Of a stretch of 64,000 nt of DNA, positions 16,796-25,446 are shown piece after piece. The translations under genes and the position numbers were made by a program. A model generated the notes under the pieces. It was not told the DNA's origin. It saw only the letters and a list, made by a program, of their open reading frames with translations, and did not search any database. Source of the DNA: Brassicibacter mesophilus (lineage in GTDB: Bacteria; Bacillota; Clostridia; Tissierellales; Proteiniboraceae); contig NZ_JBNPXI010000018.1 in assembly GCF_050433385.1 (NCBI RefSeq), forward strand, positions 37,074 through 101,073. Direction: 5' to 3'. Positions within the stretch are counted from its first letter, which is position 1. Each line of letters starts with the position of its first letter.

Positions 16796-18148
16796 ATGAA
16801 GAACAAGATCAAACAAGACTTTTTTGAGTACAGCATACTTTTATGTAGCTTAGCTAAGTGGACTGTACTAGCTGTATTTGCTGGAGGCGTGGTCGGTATC
16901 GCAACAGCATTTTTCCTTTATTTATTACACATAGGAGAGAATAACTTTACTAAGATTGACTACTACTATCTATTTATTCCTATAGCATTCTTTATAAGTT
17001 CATATCTTATAATTAAGCTTGCTCCAGATGCTGAAGGTCACGGAACAGAAAAAGTTATAGAAGCAGTGCACAAGAAATCAGGAGAAATAGATATCAAAGT
17101 TATACCAGTAAAGCTTATGGCAACTCTTGTAACTCTGATATCAGGAGGTTCTGCTGGTAAAGAAGGCCCTTGTGCTCAAATTGGAGCAGGAATAGCATCA
17201 TCATTTGCAAATATGTTCAAATTGTCAGGTATGGATAAAAAAAGATTCGTAGTATGCGGTGTTAGCGCTGGCTTTGCTGGTGTTTTTGGTACGCCAATAG
17301 CTGGAGCAATATTTGCAGCAGAAGTATTATATGTAGGCAGATTTTCGTACTTAGCATTTTTACCATCTTTAATATCTTCATATGTTAGTCTAATGATAAA
17401 TAAGGCTATCTTAGGTGGATATCCTGAGTATATAATTAACTTTAATAATGAAAATAGTATAAAAGGTTTCTTAGGAATGGTTTTATTTGGACTAGTTATT
17501 GGATTAGTTGCTATGATATTTATTAGAGTACTTCACATAATAGAAGAGTTTATTAAGAACATAAAAATTTACAAACCTCTAAAAGGTATAATAGGAGGAA
17601 TTATATTAGTATTAGTTGTAATATTAACAGGAACAAAGGATTATATAGGATTAGGTACTGGTGTGATTGACCACTCACTAGCAGGAACGCAAGTAAGACC
17701 AATGTCCTTTATAGCTAAGATGTTTACTACTTCTGTAACATTGGGATCTGGAGGTAGTGGGGGGATATTAACTCCAATATTTTATATAGGTTCTACATTT
17801 GGTAACCTATGGGGGACGCTGATTAATAACAACATAGCCTTATTTTCTGCTATTGGAATGGTTGCATTTTTGGCTGCTACAGCAAATACACCAATTGCAG
17901 CAATCATTATGGCAATGGAGCTTTTTGGTGTAGAGGTTGCTTCACTTGCATCTATAGCATGTGTGGTAAGCTACTTAACCGTAGGACACAGAAGCGTATA
18001 CCCAAGTCAGATATTAGCATTAGGCAAGACACCTTCAATTGATTTTGAGACAGATAAAGAGATAAAGGATGTAGGTAAGGTTAGGCTTGTTAGAAAAGGA
18101 ATTTTGGCAAAGAAATATATAAATAGAATAGCTAATAAATCAGAATAA
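16796..18148 (+). CDS. ClC-family chloride channel or antiporter
   Basis: A 450-residue integral membrane protein with the three ClC anion-selectivity signatures: GGSAGKEGP (the GxGxEGP element), GTPIAGAIFA downstream of it, and GSGGSGGILTP (the GxFxP element, with Ile for Phe). The canonical family has GSGIP first; the Ser-Ala-Gly form here is typical of a bacterial subgroup. It would carry chloride or fluoride across the membrane; the subtype cannot be settled by eye. No C-terminal CBS domains are present. The start is ATG 16796 behind GGAGGGTG; an upstream ATG (16739) lies before that site. Confidence 0.88.
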   Translation: MKNKIKQDFFEYSILLCSLAKWTVLAVFAGGVVGIATAFFLYLLHIGENNFTKIDYYYLFIPIAFFISSYLIIKLAPDAEGHGTEKVIEAVHKKSGEIDIKVIPVKLMATLVTLISGGSAGKEGPCAQIGAGIASSFANMFKLSGMDKKRFVVCGVSAGFAGVFGTPIAGAIFAAEVLYVGRFSYLAFLPSLISSYVSLMINKAILGGYPEYIINFNNENSIKGFLGMVLFGLVIGLVAMIFIRVLHIIEEFIKNIKIYKPLKGIIGGIILVLVVILTGTKDYIGLGTGVIDHSLAGTQVRPMSFIAKMFTTSVTLGSGGSGGILTPIFYIGSTFGNLWGTLINNNIALFSAIGMVAFLAATANTPIAAIIMAMELFGVEVASLASIACVVSYLTVGHRSVYPSQILALGKTPSIDFETDKEIKDVGKVRLVRKGILAKKYINRIANKSE

Positions 18149-18153
18149 AGATG

Positions 18154-18180
18154 AGAGTACTTTACAGTACTCTTTATTTT
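18154..18180 (+). terminator. Terminator after the ClC gene
   Basis: AGAGTACT-TTAC-AGTACTCT, an 8-bp perfect stem with a 4-base loop, followed by TTATTTTATT. Confidence 0.7.
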
Positions 18181-18395
18181 ATTGAAAATAAAGCCATTAA
18201 ATGATATAATTCTTATAATTATTCTCCAAAATGTAATATAATTTTAACCTTTTATTACCTGCTGTTTTGTTATAATAATGATTAATACTGGAAAAGCAAA
18301 AACTTAGATTAAGATGAAATTATGATTATAATAGGTGACTTATGTGTTAAAAAGTTTTTTGTAATGATTCTTTACGTAGAAAGTAGGTGTATGCT

Positions 18396-19385
18396 TTGAA
18401 GCATTTTTTAAAGGTTTTTTCGGTTGCACTTTTATGCTTTATATTAGCAGTTGGTGCAGGAGTGTTTACTTATGTCAAATTTTATAATGCTGAAGCTGCT
18501 GAAAAAGATCCAGCAGATACAGCTAGTGGGAAAGAAGATGATAACAAGTCTGATGAAGAGGAAATCAAAGATCCGCTTCAGCGAGCAATAAGCAAAAGCA
18601 AGCGAGTTAACTTTTTGCTGCTTGGTATGGAAGGACCAAGAACTGACACGATAATGTTTGCTAGCTTTGATACAAAGTCTAAGAAGGTGGATATGATATC
18701 AATACCTAGAGACACTTATTATTACAGAAAAGGTCATGAAAGTGCAGATGCTAGAAAGATCAATGCAGTCTATGGAAATGATGGTATAGATGGTATTAAA
18801 AATGCAGTGCAGAAAGTTTTAGGGGACGTGCCTATTGAGCATTATGTAATGGTAGACTATAAAGGAGTAGCAAAGATTGTTGATGCACTTGGAGGGGTAG
18901 AAGTAAATGTACCATTCCATATGGAATATAGAGATACAACTGCTGGACAACCACCATTATATATTGACATTCCAAAGGGAAAACAGGTGCTAGATGGGAA
19001 ACAGGCTGTAAAGTTTCTAAGATGGAGACATAATAACGATATGACAGTAGGATATCCTGATGGTGATTTAGGAAGAATAAAGGCTCAGCAACAATTTGTA
19101 GCTTCAGCTATAAAGAAATCTCTTAGTTTAAAGTTACCTAATGTAATAAAAGCTTGCTTTACTTACGTAAAAACAGATGTTGGATTAAGTGATGCACTAG
19201 TTTATGCAGCCAACGCTTTGGGGATAGATATGGAAAATATAAGCATGACTACCTTACCTGGAGATGGAGAGTACAAGACGATAAAAGGAACTAGGTTGTC
19301 ATATTTTACTCATAATCCTGATAAGATAAAAGATATGATGATGGAGTTATATGATGTGAAGATAGAAGAGAATACTGAAAACTAA
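18396..19385 (+). CDS. LytR-CpsA-Psr (LCP) family cell-wall polymer ligase
   Basis: A 329-residue membrane-anchored enzyme of the type that attaches teichoic acid or capsule precursors to peptidoglycan. An N-terminal transmembrane helix (about 7-27) is followed by an acidic linker and the LCP domain: NFLLLGMEGPRTDTIMF (Asp and Arg binding the pyrophosphate lipid), DMISIPRDTYYY, KINAVYGNDG, and FLRWRHNN near the C-terminus. The start is TTG 18396, 6 bases after AGTAGGTG. Convergent murC, another wall gene, is next, separated by a shared terminator. Product acts outside the cell. Confidence 0.88.
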   Translation: MKHFLKVFSVALLCFILAVGAGVFTYVKFYNAEAAEKDPADTASGKEDDNKSDEEEIKDPLQRAISKSKRVNFLLLGMEGPRTDTIMFASFDTKSKKVDMISIPRDTYYYRKGHESADARKINAVYGNDGIDGIKNAVQKVLGDVPIEHYVMVDYKGVAKIVDALGGVEVNVPFHMEYRDTTAGQPPLYIDIPKGKQVLDGKQAVKFLRWRHNNDMTVGYPDGDLGRIKAQQQFVASAIKKSLSLKLPNVIKACFTYVKTDVGLSDALVYAANALGIDMENISMTTLPGDGEYKTIKGTRLSYFTHNPDKIKDMMMELYDVKIEENTEN

Positions 19386-19389
19386 AAAA

Positions 19390-19414
19390 ATGCGGCCTAG
19401 CAGGCCGCATTTTT
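19390..19414. terminator. Bidirectional terminator shared by the LCP gene and murC
   Basis: ATGCGGCCT-AGC-AGGCCGCAT (19390-19410), a 9-bp GC-rich stem flanked by A and T runs, works in both directions. The last codons and the stop of murC (19397-19399 on the minus strand) lie inside the stem. Confidence 0.85.
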
Positions 19415-20794
19415 GTTTTCTAACATCATTTCTCCAACTGTGTATATATCTCCAGCACCCATTGTAAGTACTATGTCACCTTCCGTAACATGACTTTTTA
19501 AATATTCACTAATCAAATTAAAACTTTCAAAATAAGTAGCATCAATACCATTTTTTATTAGGATATCTACAAGTTGTTTAGAGTGAATAAGTCCAGTATC
19601 TTTTTCTCTAGCAGCATATATATCTGCAACCAATACCTTATCGGCATCATAAAAAGACTCTCCAAAATCCTCTAGAAGTGCCTTTGTTCTAGTATAAGTA
19701 TGAGGTTGAAATACGCACCAAACTTTTTTTGTTGTTAGATTTTTAATGGCAGAAAGTGTTGCCTTAACCGCAGTTGGATGATGTGCATAATCATCAATTA
19801 TTTTTACACCATTTATCATACCTTTATATTCTTGTCTTCGATGAGTACCAGTGTAGTGTTGAATAGACTGTAAAATACTTTCTATAGGTACTCCACAAAT
19901 ATGAGTAGTTGCAATAGCAGCTAGTGAATTATATATATTGTGCATGCCCATCACACCCAATTGTACATCGTATGTTTCATTGCCATTGATTGTGAGTTTG
20001 AAATATGGAAGGCCATTTGTCATAAACTTTATATTACTAGCCTGATAATTACTGTTGTTATCTACACCAAAAGTAACTATATTGCAATTTGAGCTTTCTA
20101 TTGCTTTTTTAACATTCGTATCATCGCTATTAGCAATTATATAACCATCTTTTGGTATCAGCTTAGAAAAGTCGGAGAACGTACTTATAATATGATCAAG
20201 ATTTTTATAATAATCCAAATGATCTGCTTCAATATTTAATACAACTCCTATTGTTGCATAAAACTTAAGGATATTACCTTTGTATTCACATGCTTCTGTA
20301 ATTAATAATTCACCATCTCCAATTTTAATATTGCCACCAATTTGATCTAATTCACCACCTAGTAGAATCGTTGGCTGCAATGGTGACTCATCTAATATAA
20401 CGGATATCATTCCTGTAGTTGTTGTCTTTCCATGAGTTCCAGACACAGCAACTGAGTTTTTATAGCCTTTCATTAACTGACCTAAAAAGGTACCTCTGTC
20501 GACTGTAGTAATATTTTTGCTAGTTGCCTCAATAAACTCAGGATTATCTTTACTAATAGCATCAGTGTAAACTATTAAGTCTGCTCCTAATATATTTTCC
20601 TTATTGTGCTCTAAATAAACTTTAGCACCTTTAGACTCTAACTTTTTAAGTATAGGAGAAAACTTCATATCTGACCCAGATACTTTATATCCGTTTTCTA
20701 AAAGGATTTCGGCTAAACCACTCATACTTATTCCCCCGATACCAATGAAATGTACATGAGAGAAGTTGTGGCTATGTATGTTAAATGAAAACAT
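19397..20794 (-). CDS. murC: UDP-N-acetylmuramate-L-alanine ligase
   Basis: MurC adds L-alanine to UDP-MurNAc in the first peptide step of cytoplasmic peptidoglycan synthesis, using ATP. The 465-residue product has the N-terminal nucleotide loop HFIGIGGISMSGLAEIL, the Mur-ligase P-loop SGTHGKTTTTGM, and DDYAHHPTAV in the C-terminal domain. Length fits the family (about 440-470). The start is ATG 20794 with AGGAGG upstream on the minus strand. It stands alone, convergent with the LCP gene and divergent from purR. Its 3' end is embedded in the terminator hairpin. Confidence 0.96.
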   Translation of the reverse strand: MFSFNIHSHNFSHVHFIGIGGISMSGLAEILLENGYKVSGSDMKFSPILKKLESKGAKVYLEHNKENILGADLIVYTDAISKDNPEFIEATSKNITTVDRGTFLGQLMKGYKNSVAVSGTHGKTTTTGMISVILDESPLQPTILLGGELDQIGGNIKIGDGELLITEACEYKGNILKFYATIGVVLNIEADHLDYYKNLDHIISTFSDFSKLIPKDGYIIANSDDTNVKKAIESSNCNIVTFGVDNNSNYQASNIKFMTNGLPYFKLTINGNETYDVQLGVMGMHNIYNSLAAIATTHICGVPIESILQSIQHYTGTHRRQEYKGMINGVKIIDDYAHHPTAVKATLSAIKNLTTKKVWCVFQPHTYTRTKALLEDFGESFYDADKVLVADIYAAREKDTGLIHSKQLVDILIKNGIDATYFESFNLISEYLKSHVTEGDIVLTMGAGDIYTVGEMMLENKNAAC

Positions 20795-20962
20795 AAAAAT
20801 ACCTCCTAAATAGGAATAACATGATATTCATATTATTTCCAATAATTATGTTATTATTATCATATTCATAATATTATCAAGTTGATACTGTGATGATTAT
20901 ACCATAATAGAACATTTAAAAAAAGAAAATATCTTATGCACTATTGAATATTTTGTGGATAG

Positions 20963-20997
20963 CGAATAAAATTAATTATAAAAGAAAACAATATTCG
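20963..20997. promoter_or_regulatory. Possible PurR box pair upstream of purR
   Basis: CGAATA (20963-20968) and its inverted copy TATTCG (20992-20997) are separated by 23 bases just before purR. B. subtilis PurR binds inverted boxes with a CGAACA-like core near its targets, including its own operon. Only the 6-base cores match here, so this is tentative. Confidence 0.3.
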
Positions 20998-21014
20998 TGT
21001 TTAGGAGGATTTAT

Positions 21015-21836
21015 GTGGAAAAACTGAAAAGAAATGAAAGAACAGGCGCTCTAATGCATATTTTAACTGGCAGACCTAATCATATTTTTACATATAACTA
21101 TTTTACAGAGATATTTAATGCTGCTAAATCAACAATAAGTGAAGATATTGTAATTGTTAAAGAGTTAGTAGAAAAGCTTGAACTGGGATCTGTTGAGACC
21201 ATAGCTGGTGCAGCAGGAGGAGTAAAATTTTTACCCAAAGTATCTAATAATCATATTGTTGATTTTTTGCATGATATGTGCAGTAAAATTTCTAAAGGCA
21301 ATAGACTTATACCTGGAGGGTTTATATATATGACTGACTTGCTATATTCTCCAGATATAGCTGGGAACATAGGAAAGATTTTCGCGACTAAATTTATTAA
21401 TAAAGAAATAAATTATGTAGTTACAGTTGAGACTAAAGGAATTCCTATTGCATTAATGACAGCACAGATACTAAATGTGCCACTAGTTATAATTAGGAAG
21501 GATGCCAAGGTTACAGAGGGACCTACTGTGAGTATAAACTATGTCTCTGGATCAACTAGAAAAATTCAAACAATGTCACTTTCTCGTAAGGCTATGAAAG
21601 AGGAGTCAAAAGTACTTGTAATAGATGATTTTATGAAAGCTGGAGGAACAGCTAAGGGTATCAAGGATATGATGACGGAATTCAAAGCAGAGGTAATGGG
21701 AATAGGTGTATTAATATCTACTGACGAGCCAAAAGAAAAGCTTGTTGATGATTATATTCCATTGCTAATACTTAAAAATGTTGATGAAGGTAATAAAATA
21801 GTGCAAATAGAACCTAATTTAGAAATAATATGCTGA
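21015..21836 (+). CDS. purR: Purine operon regulator, PurR/PRT-fold type
   Basis: A 273-residue transcription factor of the Gram-positive PurR family, unrelated to the LacI-type PurR of E. coli. An N-terminal winged helix (about 1-75) precedes a phosphoribosyltransferase fold whose PRPP loop reads VLVIDDFMKAGGTAKG. In B. subtilis PRPP releases the protein from PurBoxes ahead of purine genes. The start is GTG 21015, 6 bases after AGGAGG; the longer reading would include that site. The yabJ gene that often follows is absent, and spoVG is next, as in B. subtilis. A pair of PurBox-like cores lies upstream. Confidence 0.92.
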   Translation: MEKLKRNERTGALMHILTGRPNHIFTYNYFTEIFNAAKSTISEDIVIVKELVEKLELGSVETIAGAAGGVKFLPKVSNNHIVDFLHDMCSKISKGNRLIPGGFIYMTDLLYSPDIAGNIGKIFATKFINKEINYVVTVETKGIPIALMTAQILNVPLVIIRKDAKVTEGPTVSINYVSGSTRKIQTMSLSRKAMKEESKVLVIDDFMKAGGTAKGIKDMMTEFKAEVMGIGVLISTDEPKEKLVDDYIPLLILKNVDEGNKIVQIEPNLEIIC

Positions 21837-21878
21837 GAATACATAAAATCAAAAAAACAAACAAATTTTGTTTAGTTA

Positions 21879-21907
21879 GAAGGAATTTACAAAAAAATAG
21901 AGAATAT
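21879..21907 (+). promoter_or_regulatory. Sigma-H promoter of spoVG
   Basis: GAAGGAATT (21879-21887), 11 bases, then AGAGAATAT (21899-21907). This fits the sigma-H consensus RnAGGAwww-n11-12-RnnGAATww at every fixed position. It lies about 45 bases before spoVG, the classic sigma-H-dependent gene of Bacillus. Confidence 0.8.
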
Positions 21908-21953
21908 TACAAATACAAGTGAATGACAGACTCCGCGGGAAGGTGGTGAGTAC

Positions 21954-22214
21954 ATGAAGGTAACAGATGTTAGAGTCAGGAAGGTAAGTAATGAGGGGAA
22001 GATGAAAGCCATAGTTTCGGTTACATTCGATGAAGAATTTGTAGTACATGATATAAAAATAATAGAAGGACAAAATGGGTTGTTTATTGCTATGCCTAGT
22101 AGAAAGATGACAGATGGTGAGTTTAGAGATATAGCTCATCCAATTAATTCAGAAACTAGAAATAAGATACAGGAAGCTGTTTTTGCAGAATATGAAAAAG
22201 TGATGAATGAGTAA
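21954..22214 (+). CDS. spoVG: SpoVG, RNA/DNA-binding sporulation and virulence regulator
   Basis: An 86-residue protein with the strongly conserved SpoVG core: MKVTDVRVRKV, then MKAIVSVTFDEEFVVHDIKII and GLFIAMPSRK. SpoVG binds nucleic acid and affects septation and spore cortex formation. Full length for the family (about 84-100). Start ATG 21954 is behind AAGGTGGTGAG. A sigma-H-type promoter precedes it and a terminator follows, so it can be expressed as a single unit. The position between purR and glmU is the conserved one. Confidence 0.95.
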   Translation: MKVTDVRVRKVSNEGKMKAIVSVTFDEEFVVHDIKIIEGQNGLFIAMPSRKMTDGEFRDIAHPINSETRNKIQEAVFAEYEKVMNE

Positions 22215-22218
22215 AAAT

Positions 22219-22240
22219 AAGGGTCGGAAAGACCCTTTTT
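22219..22240 (+). terminator. Terminator after spoVG
   Basis: AAGGGTC-GGAAA-GACCCTT, a 7-bp stem with a GGAAA loop, followed by TTT. Confidence 0.8.
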
Positions 22241-22295
22241 ACTTTTTGGTGATTATCTTTAATTATTATTAAATTATTAAAAATTCGATTTTTTC

Positions 22296-22324
22296 TTGAG
22301 TTTTTATTCCCATTGAATTATATT
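22296..22324 (+). promoter_or_regulatory. Candidate housekeeping promoter for glmU-prs-pth
   Basis: TTGAGT, 17 bases, TATATT, about 115 bases before glmU and downstream of the spoVG terminator. Spacing is ideal and both hexamers differ from consensus at one position. Confidence 0.45.
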
Positions 22325-22438
22325 AATAATGGTGAAGTAACTTGCTTTTTTATACGGCATAATGAAGTATAGATTACCTTTCAGAAAAATAAAATAAAAG
22401 TATAACATAATAATGGTTTTGAATAAGGAGTGTGACAA

Positions 22439-23818
22439 ATGATACTTTCAATCATACTTGCTGCTGGAGAAGGTACAAGGATGAAGTCAAAGCTGCCTAA
22501 GGTGCTACATAAAGTTTGTGGTAAGCCTTTAGTAAGTCACGTAATTAAAGCTGCTAAAGGTGCTAACATAGATAAAAATGTAGTGGTTGTTGGTCATGGC
22601 GGCGATGCAGTAAAAAAAGCTTTAAATGAAAATGTTGAGTATGCTGTTCAGCCAATTGGCGAAGGAGTACCTTATGGAACTGGTTTCGCAGTAATGCAGG
22701 CTAAAGACTATATAGAGGATGAAAGTTATGTTATAATTCTATATGGAGATACTCCATTAATAACAAGTAAAACAATTAGTGAGCTAATAACATTTACTAA
22801 GGATGGAAATTATCAAGCTACTGTACTTACTGCAGACTTTGTTGATCCAACAGGATATGGTAGGATAATAAGAGATAGTAAAGGAAATGTAAAAGCAATA
22901 GTAGAACATAAGGATGCATCTGATGAACAGAGAGCTATTCCAGAAATAAACTCAGGAATATATTGTTTTACAGGAAAGCATTTAAAGGAAACATTAGACA
23001 GATTGGATAACAACAATGTGCAGAATGAATACTATATAACAGATGCAATAAAGATATTGAATGATTTAGGACATAAAGTAGGCGGATATAAAATCGAAGA
23101 TAGCGATGAAATAGCAGGCATCAATTCAAGAATACAGCTTGCTGAAGCTGAGAAAATAATGAGATATAGAATAAACGAAAAATTAATGGTTAATGGTGTA
23201 ACAATTATTAATCCTGATAATACTTATATAGATAGCGACGTAAAGATAGAAAGAGACACTATAATATATCCTGGTGCAATAATAGAGGGTGATACTGAAA
23301 TAGGAGAAGACTGCATTATTGGACATGGTACTAGGATTGTAAATAGTAAAATAGGCAATGAAGTTGAAATTCAGAGCTCAACTGTATTAGAAAGTAAAAT
23401 TGATGACTTTACTAAAGTAGGACCATATGCGTTTTTAAGGCCTAAGAGTGAAATAGGAAAAAACGTGAAGATTGGTGACTTTGTCGAGGTTAAAAATTCT
23501 AAAATAGATGATAATTCCAAGGCTTCCCACTTATCTTATATAGGTGATGCAGAAGTTGGAAAAAATGTTAATATAGGCTGCGGTGCTGTATTTGTTAATT
23601 ACGACGGAAAAAATAAGCACAAGACTACTGTGAAAGATAACGCTTTTATTGGATGTAACGCGAACCTTGTAGCTCCAGTTACAGTGAAAGAGAATGGATA
23701 TGTTGCGGCAGGATCTACTATTACGCAAGATGTTCAAGAGAAAAGCTTATCAATTGCTAGAGCTAAGCAAGTAAATAAGGAAAACTGGGTAGAAAAAAAA
23801 GGCTTAATGAAAAAATAA
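22439..23818 (+). CDS. glmU: Bifunctional N-acetylglucosamine-1-P uridyltransferase / glucosamine-1-P acetyltransferase
   Basis: GlmU makes UDP-GlcNAc for peptidoglycan and other polymers. The N-terminal pyrophosphorylase domain opens with LAAGEGTRMKSKLPKVLHK, the nucleotide-binding signature, and continues to about residue 230. The C-terminal domain is a left-handed beta helix of hexapeptide repeats (visible as I-G-E-D-C-I-I-G-type turns) with LSYIGDAEVGKNVNIG and the acetyltransferase end. At 459 residues it is full length. ATG 22439 follows AAGGAG. It is the first gene of a glmU-prs run. Confidence 0.96.
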   Translation: MILSIILAAGEGTRMKSKLPKVLHKVCGKPLVSHVIKAAKGANIDKNVVVVGHGGDAVKKALNENVEYAVQPIGEGVPYGTGFAVMQAKDYIEDESYVIILYGDTPLITSKTISELITFTKDGNYQATVLTADFVDPTGYGRIIRDSKGNVKAIVEHKDASDEQRAIPEINSGIYCFTGKHLKETLDRLDNNNVQNEYYITDAIKILNDLGHKVGGYKIEDSDEIAGINSRIQLAEAEKIMRYRINEKLMVNGVTIINPDNTYIDSDVKIERDTIIYPGAIIEGDTEIGEDCIIGHGTRIVNSKIGNEVEIQSSTVLESKIDDFTKVGPYAFLRPKSEIGKNVKIGDFVEVKNSKIDDNSKASHLSYIGDAEVGKNVNIGCGAVFVNYDGKNKHKTTVKDNAFIGCNANLVAPVTVKENGYVAAGSTITQDVQEKSLSIARAKQVNKENWVEKKGLMKK

Positions 23819-23840
23819 ATAAACAATAGGAGGAATTTAA

Positions 23841-24788
23841 ATGAACATCAGCGGAAGAAACATAAAAATATTTTCAGGTAATGCAAATAGAGAGTTAGCT
23901 GAAAAAATATGTAATGAGCTAGGAGAAACTTTAGGTGATAGTGAGGTTGGTACCTTTAGCGACGGAGAGATATCTGTTAATATAAATGAGACTGTTAGAG
24001 GCTCAGATGTATTTGTTATTCAACCTACTTGTCCTCCGGTAAACAATAATTTAATGGAGCTCATAATATTAATGGATGCACTTAGAAGAGCATCAGCAGG
24101 TAGAATAAATGCTGTAGTTCCTTACTATGGATATGCAAGACAGGACAGAAAAGCAAAGGCAAGAGATCCAATTACTTCAAAGCTTGTTGCAAATGTGTTG
24201 ACGGTAGCAGGTGCTGATAGAGTATTAAGTATGGATCTACATGCTGCACAGCTTCAAGGATACTTTGATATCCCTGTTGATCATTTATTAGGAGGGCCAA
24301 TACTTGCAGAACATTTTAAAAACGTCGTTGACAAAGATACTGTAATAGTATCACCAGATGTTGGTGGAGTTCAAAGAGCAAGAAACTTTGCAAGTATATT
24401 AGACTTACCTATCGCTATAATTGAAAAAAGAAGACCAAAAGCTAATGTGTCAGAAGTTATGAACATAATAGGAGATGTAGAAGGAAAAGATGCGATTATT
24501 GTTGATGATATTATAGATACAGCGGGTTCAATGACTAAGGCTGCTAAAGTCTTAAAAGATTTTGGTGCTAAACGAGTATTTGCCTGCTGTACACATGCAG
24601 TATTATCAGGGCCTGCAATTGAAAGAATACAAGACTCAGTTATTGAAAAACTAGTTGTAACAGATACAATACCTTTAACAGAAGATAAGAAAATTAATCA
24701 AATCGAAGTAGTATCAGTTGCACCAATTTTTGCAGAAGCTATTAGACGTATTTATAAAAATGAGTCGGTAAGCAGAATATTTGACTAA
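23841..24788 (+). CDS. prs: Ribose-phosphate pyrophosphokinase (PRPP synthase)
   Basis: Transfers pyrophosphate from ATP to ribose-5-phosphate, giving the PRPP used for purine, pyrimidine, NAD, His and Trp synthesis. At 315 residues it is the normal bacterial class I size. Seen: GTFSDGEISVNI, YYGYARQDRK (flexible ATP loop), SMDLHAAQLQGYFDIPVDHL, and the PRPP motif IIVDDIIDTAGSMTKA. Start ATG 23841 with AGGAGG, 22 bases after glmU, so the two are an operon. PRPP is also the ligand of PurR encoded upstream. The ctc gene that follows prs in B. subtilis is absent. Confidence 0.97.
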   Translation: MNISGRNIKIFSGNANRELAEKICNELGETLGDSEVGTFSDGEISVNINETVRGSDVFVIQPTCPPVNNNLMELIILMDALRRASAGRINAVVPYYGYARQDRKAKARDPITSKLVANVLTVAGADRVLSMDLHAAQLQGYFDIPVDHLLGGPILAEHFKNVVDKDTVIVSPDVGGVQRARNFASILDLPIAIIEKRRPKANVSEVMNIIGDVEGKDAIIVDDIIDTAGSMTKAAKVLKDFGAKRVFACCTHAVLSGPAIERIQDSVIEKLVVTDTIPLTEDKKINQIEVVSVAPIFAEAIRRIYKNESVSRIFD

Positions 24789-24824
24789 CAAATGACTTTG
24801 TACTAAATCTGAGGAGTTGGTTAT

Positions 24825-25385
24825 TTGTACGCTGTAGTAGGCCTAGGCAATCCAGGTAGTAAATATAGAGGTACAAGACATAATGTTGGATTTAATACTA
24901 TTGATTGCCTTGCACAAAGAAATAATACAAAAATTTCTAAGATAAAATTCAAAGCTATATATGGAGAAACTCAAATAGGTAATGAAAAGGTACTGCTGAT
25001 AAAGCCTCAAACGTATATGAACAGAAGTGGAGAAAGTGTTATGGAAGTATATAACTTTTATAAGCTTCCGGTGGAGAAAATTATTGTAATAGTAGATGAT
25101 ATTGATATAAACTTCGGTTCATTGAGGATAAGAGCAAAAGGAAGTGCTGGTAGTCATAATGGGATGAAATCCATAATATATCAGCTTCAAAGCGATGCAT
25201 TCCCAAGGGTAAAAATTGGAGTTGGAAAGCCTTTTGAAGGACAAGACCTTGCAGATTATGTGTTAGGTGGATTTAATAAAGAGGAAAGAGCAATAATAGA
25301 TGAAACTATAGAAAAAGCAGCAAAAGCAGTAGAAAAAATCATTACAGACGGCATAAATGCTGCTATGAATAAGTACAACGGATAA
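24825..25385 (+). CDS. pth: Peptidyl-tRNA hydrolase
   Basis: Cleaves peptidyl-tRNA released from stalled ribosomes, recycling tRNA. A 186-residue, full-length protein with the conserved opening GLGNPGSKYRGTRHNVGF (catalytic His in RHNVG), LLIKPQTYMNRSG, and IDINFGSLRIRAKGSAGSHN. Start codon TTG 24825 is supported by GAGGAG upstream and by the family N-terminus. Likely cotranscribed with prs. A hairpin without a clear T run follows. Confidence 0.95.
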   Translation: MYAVVGLGNPGSKYRGTRHNVGFNTIDCLAQRNNTKISKIKFKAIYGETQIGNEKVLLIKPQTYMNRSGESVMEVYNFYKLPVEKIIVIVDDIDINFGSLRIRAKGSAGSHNGMKSIIYQLQSDAFPRVKIGVGKPFEGQDLADYVLGGFNKEERAIIDETIEKAAKAVEKIITDGINAAMNKYNG

Positions 25386-25392
25386 AACTAAT

Positions 25393-25416
25393 AGCCCAGG
25401 AAAAACTACCTGGGCT
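25393..25416 (+). terminator. Hairpin between pth and mfd
   Basis: AGCCCAGG-AAAAACTA-CCTGGGCT, an 8-bp perfect stem. The following sequence (TAAAGTGTTTT) is only partly T-rich, so it may be a leaky terminator or an RNA-stabilising hairpin. Confidence 0.5.
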
Positions 25417-25446
25417 TAAAGTGTTTTCATTTAAGGAGCTGATTTA

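Noticed and set aside
21876..22139. Open frame on the minus strand opposite spoVG
   Set aside because: No ribosome site, no recognisable family, and fully explained as a shadow of spoVG and its leader.
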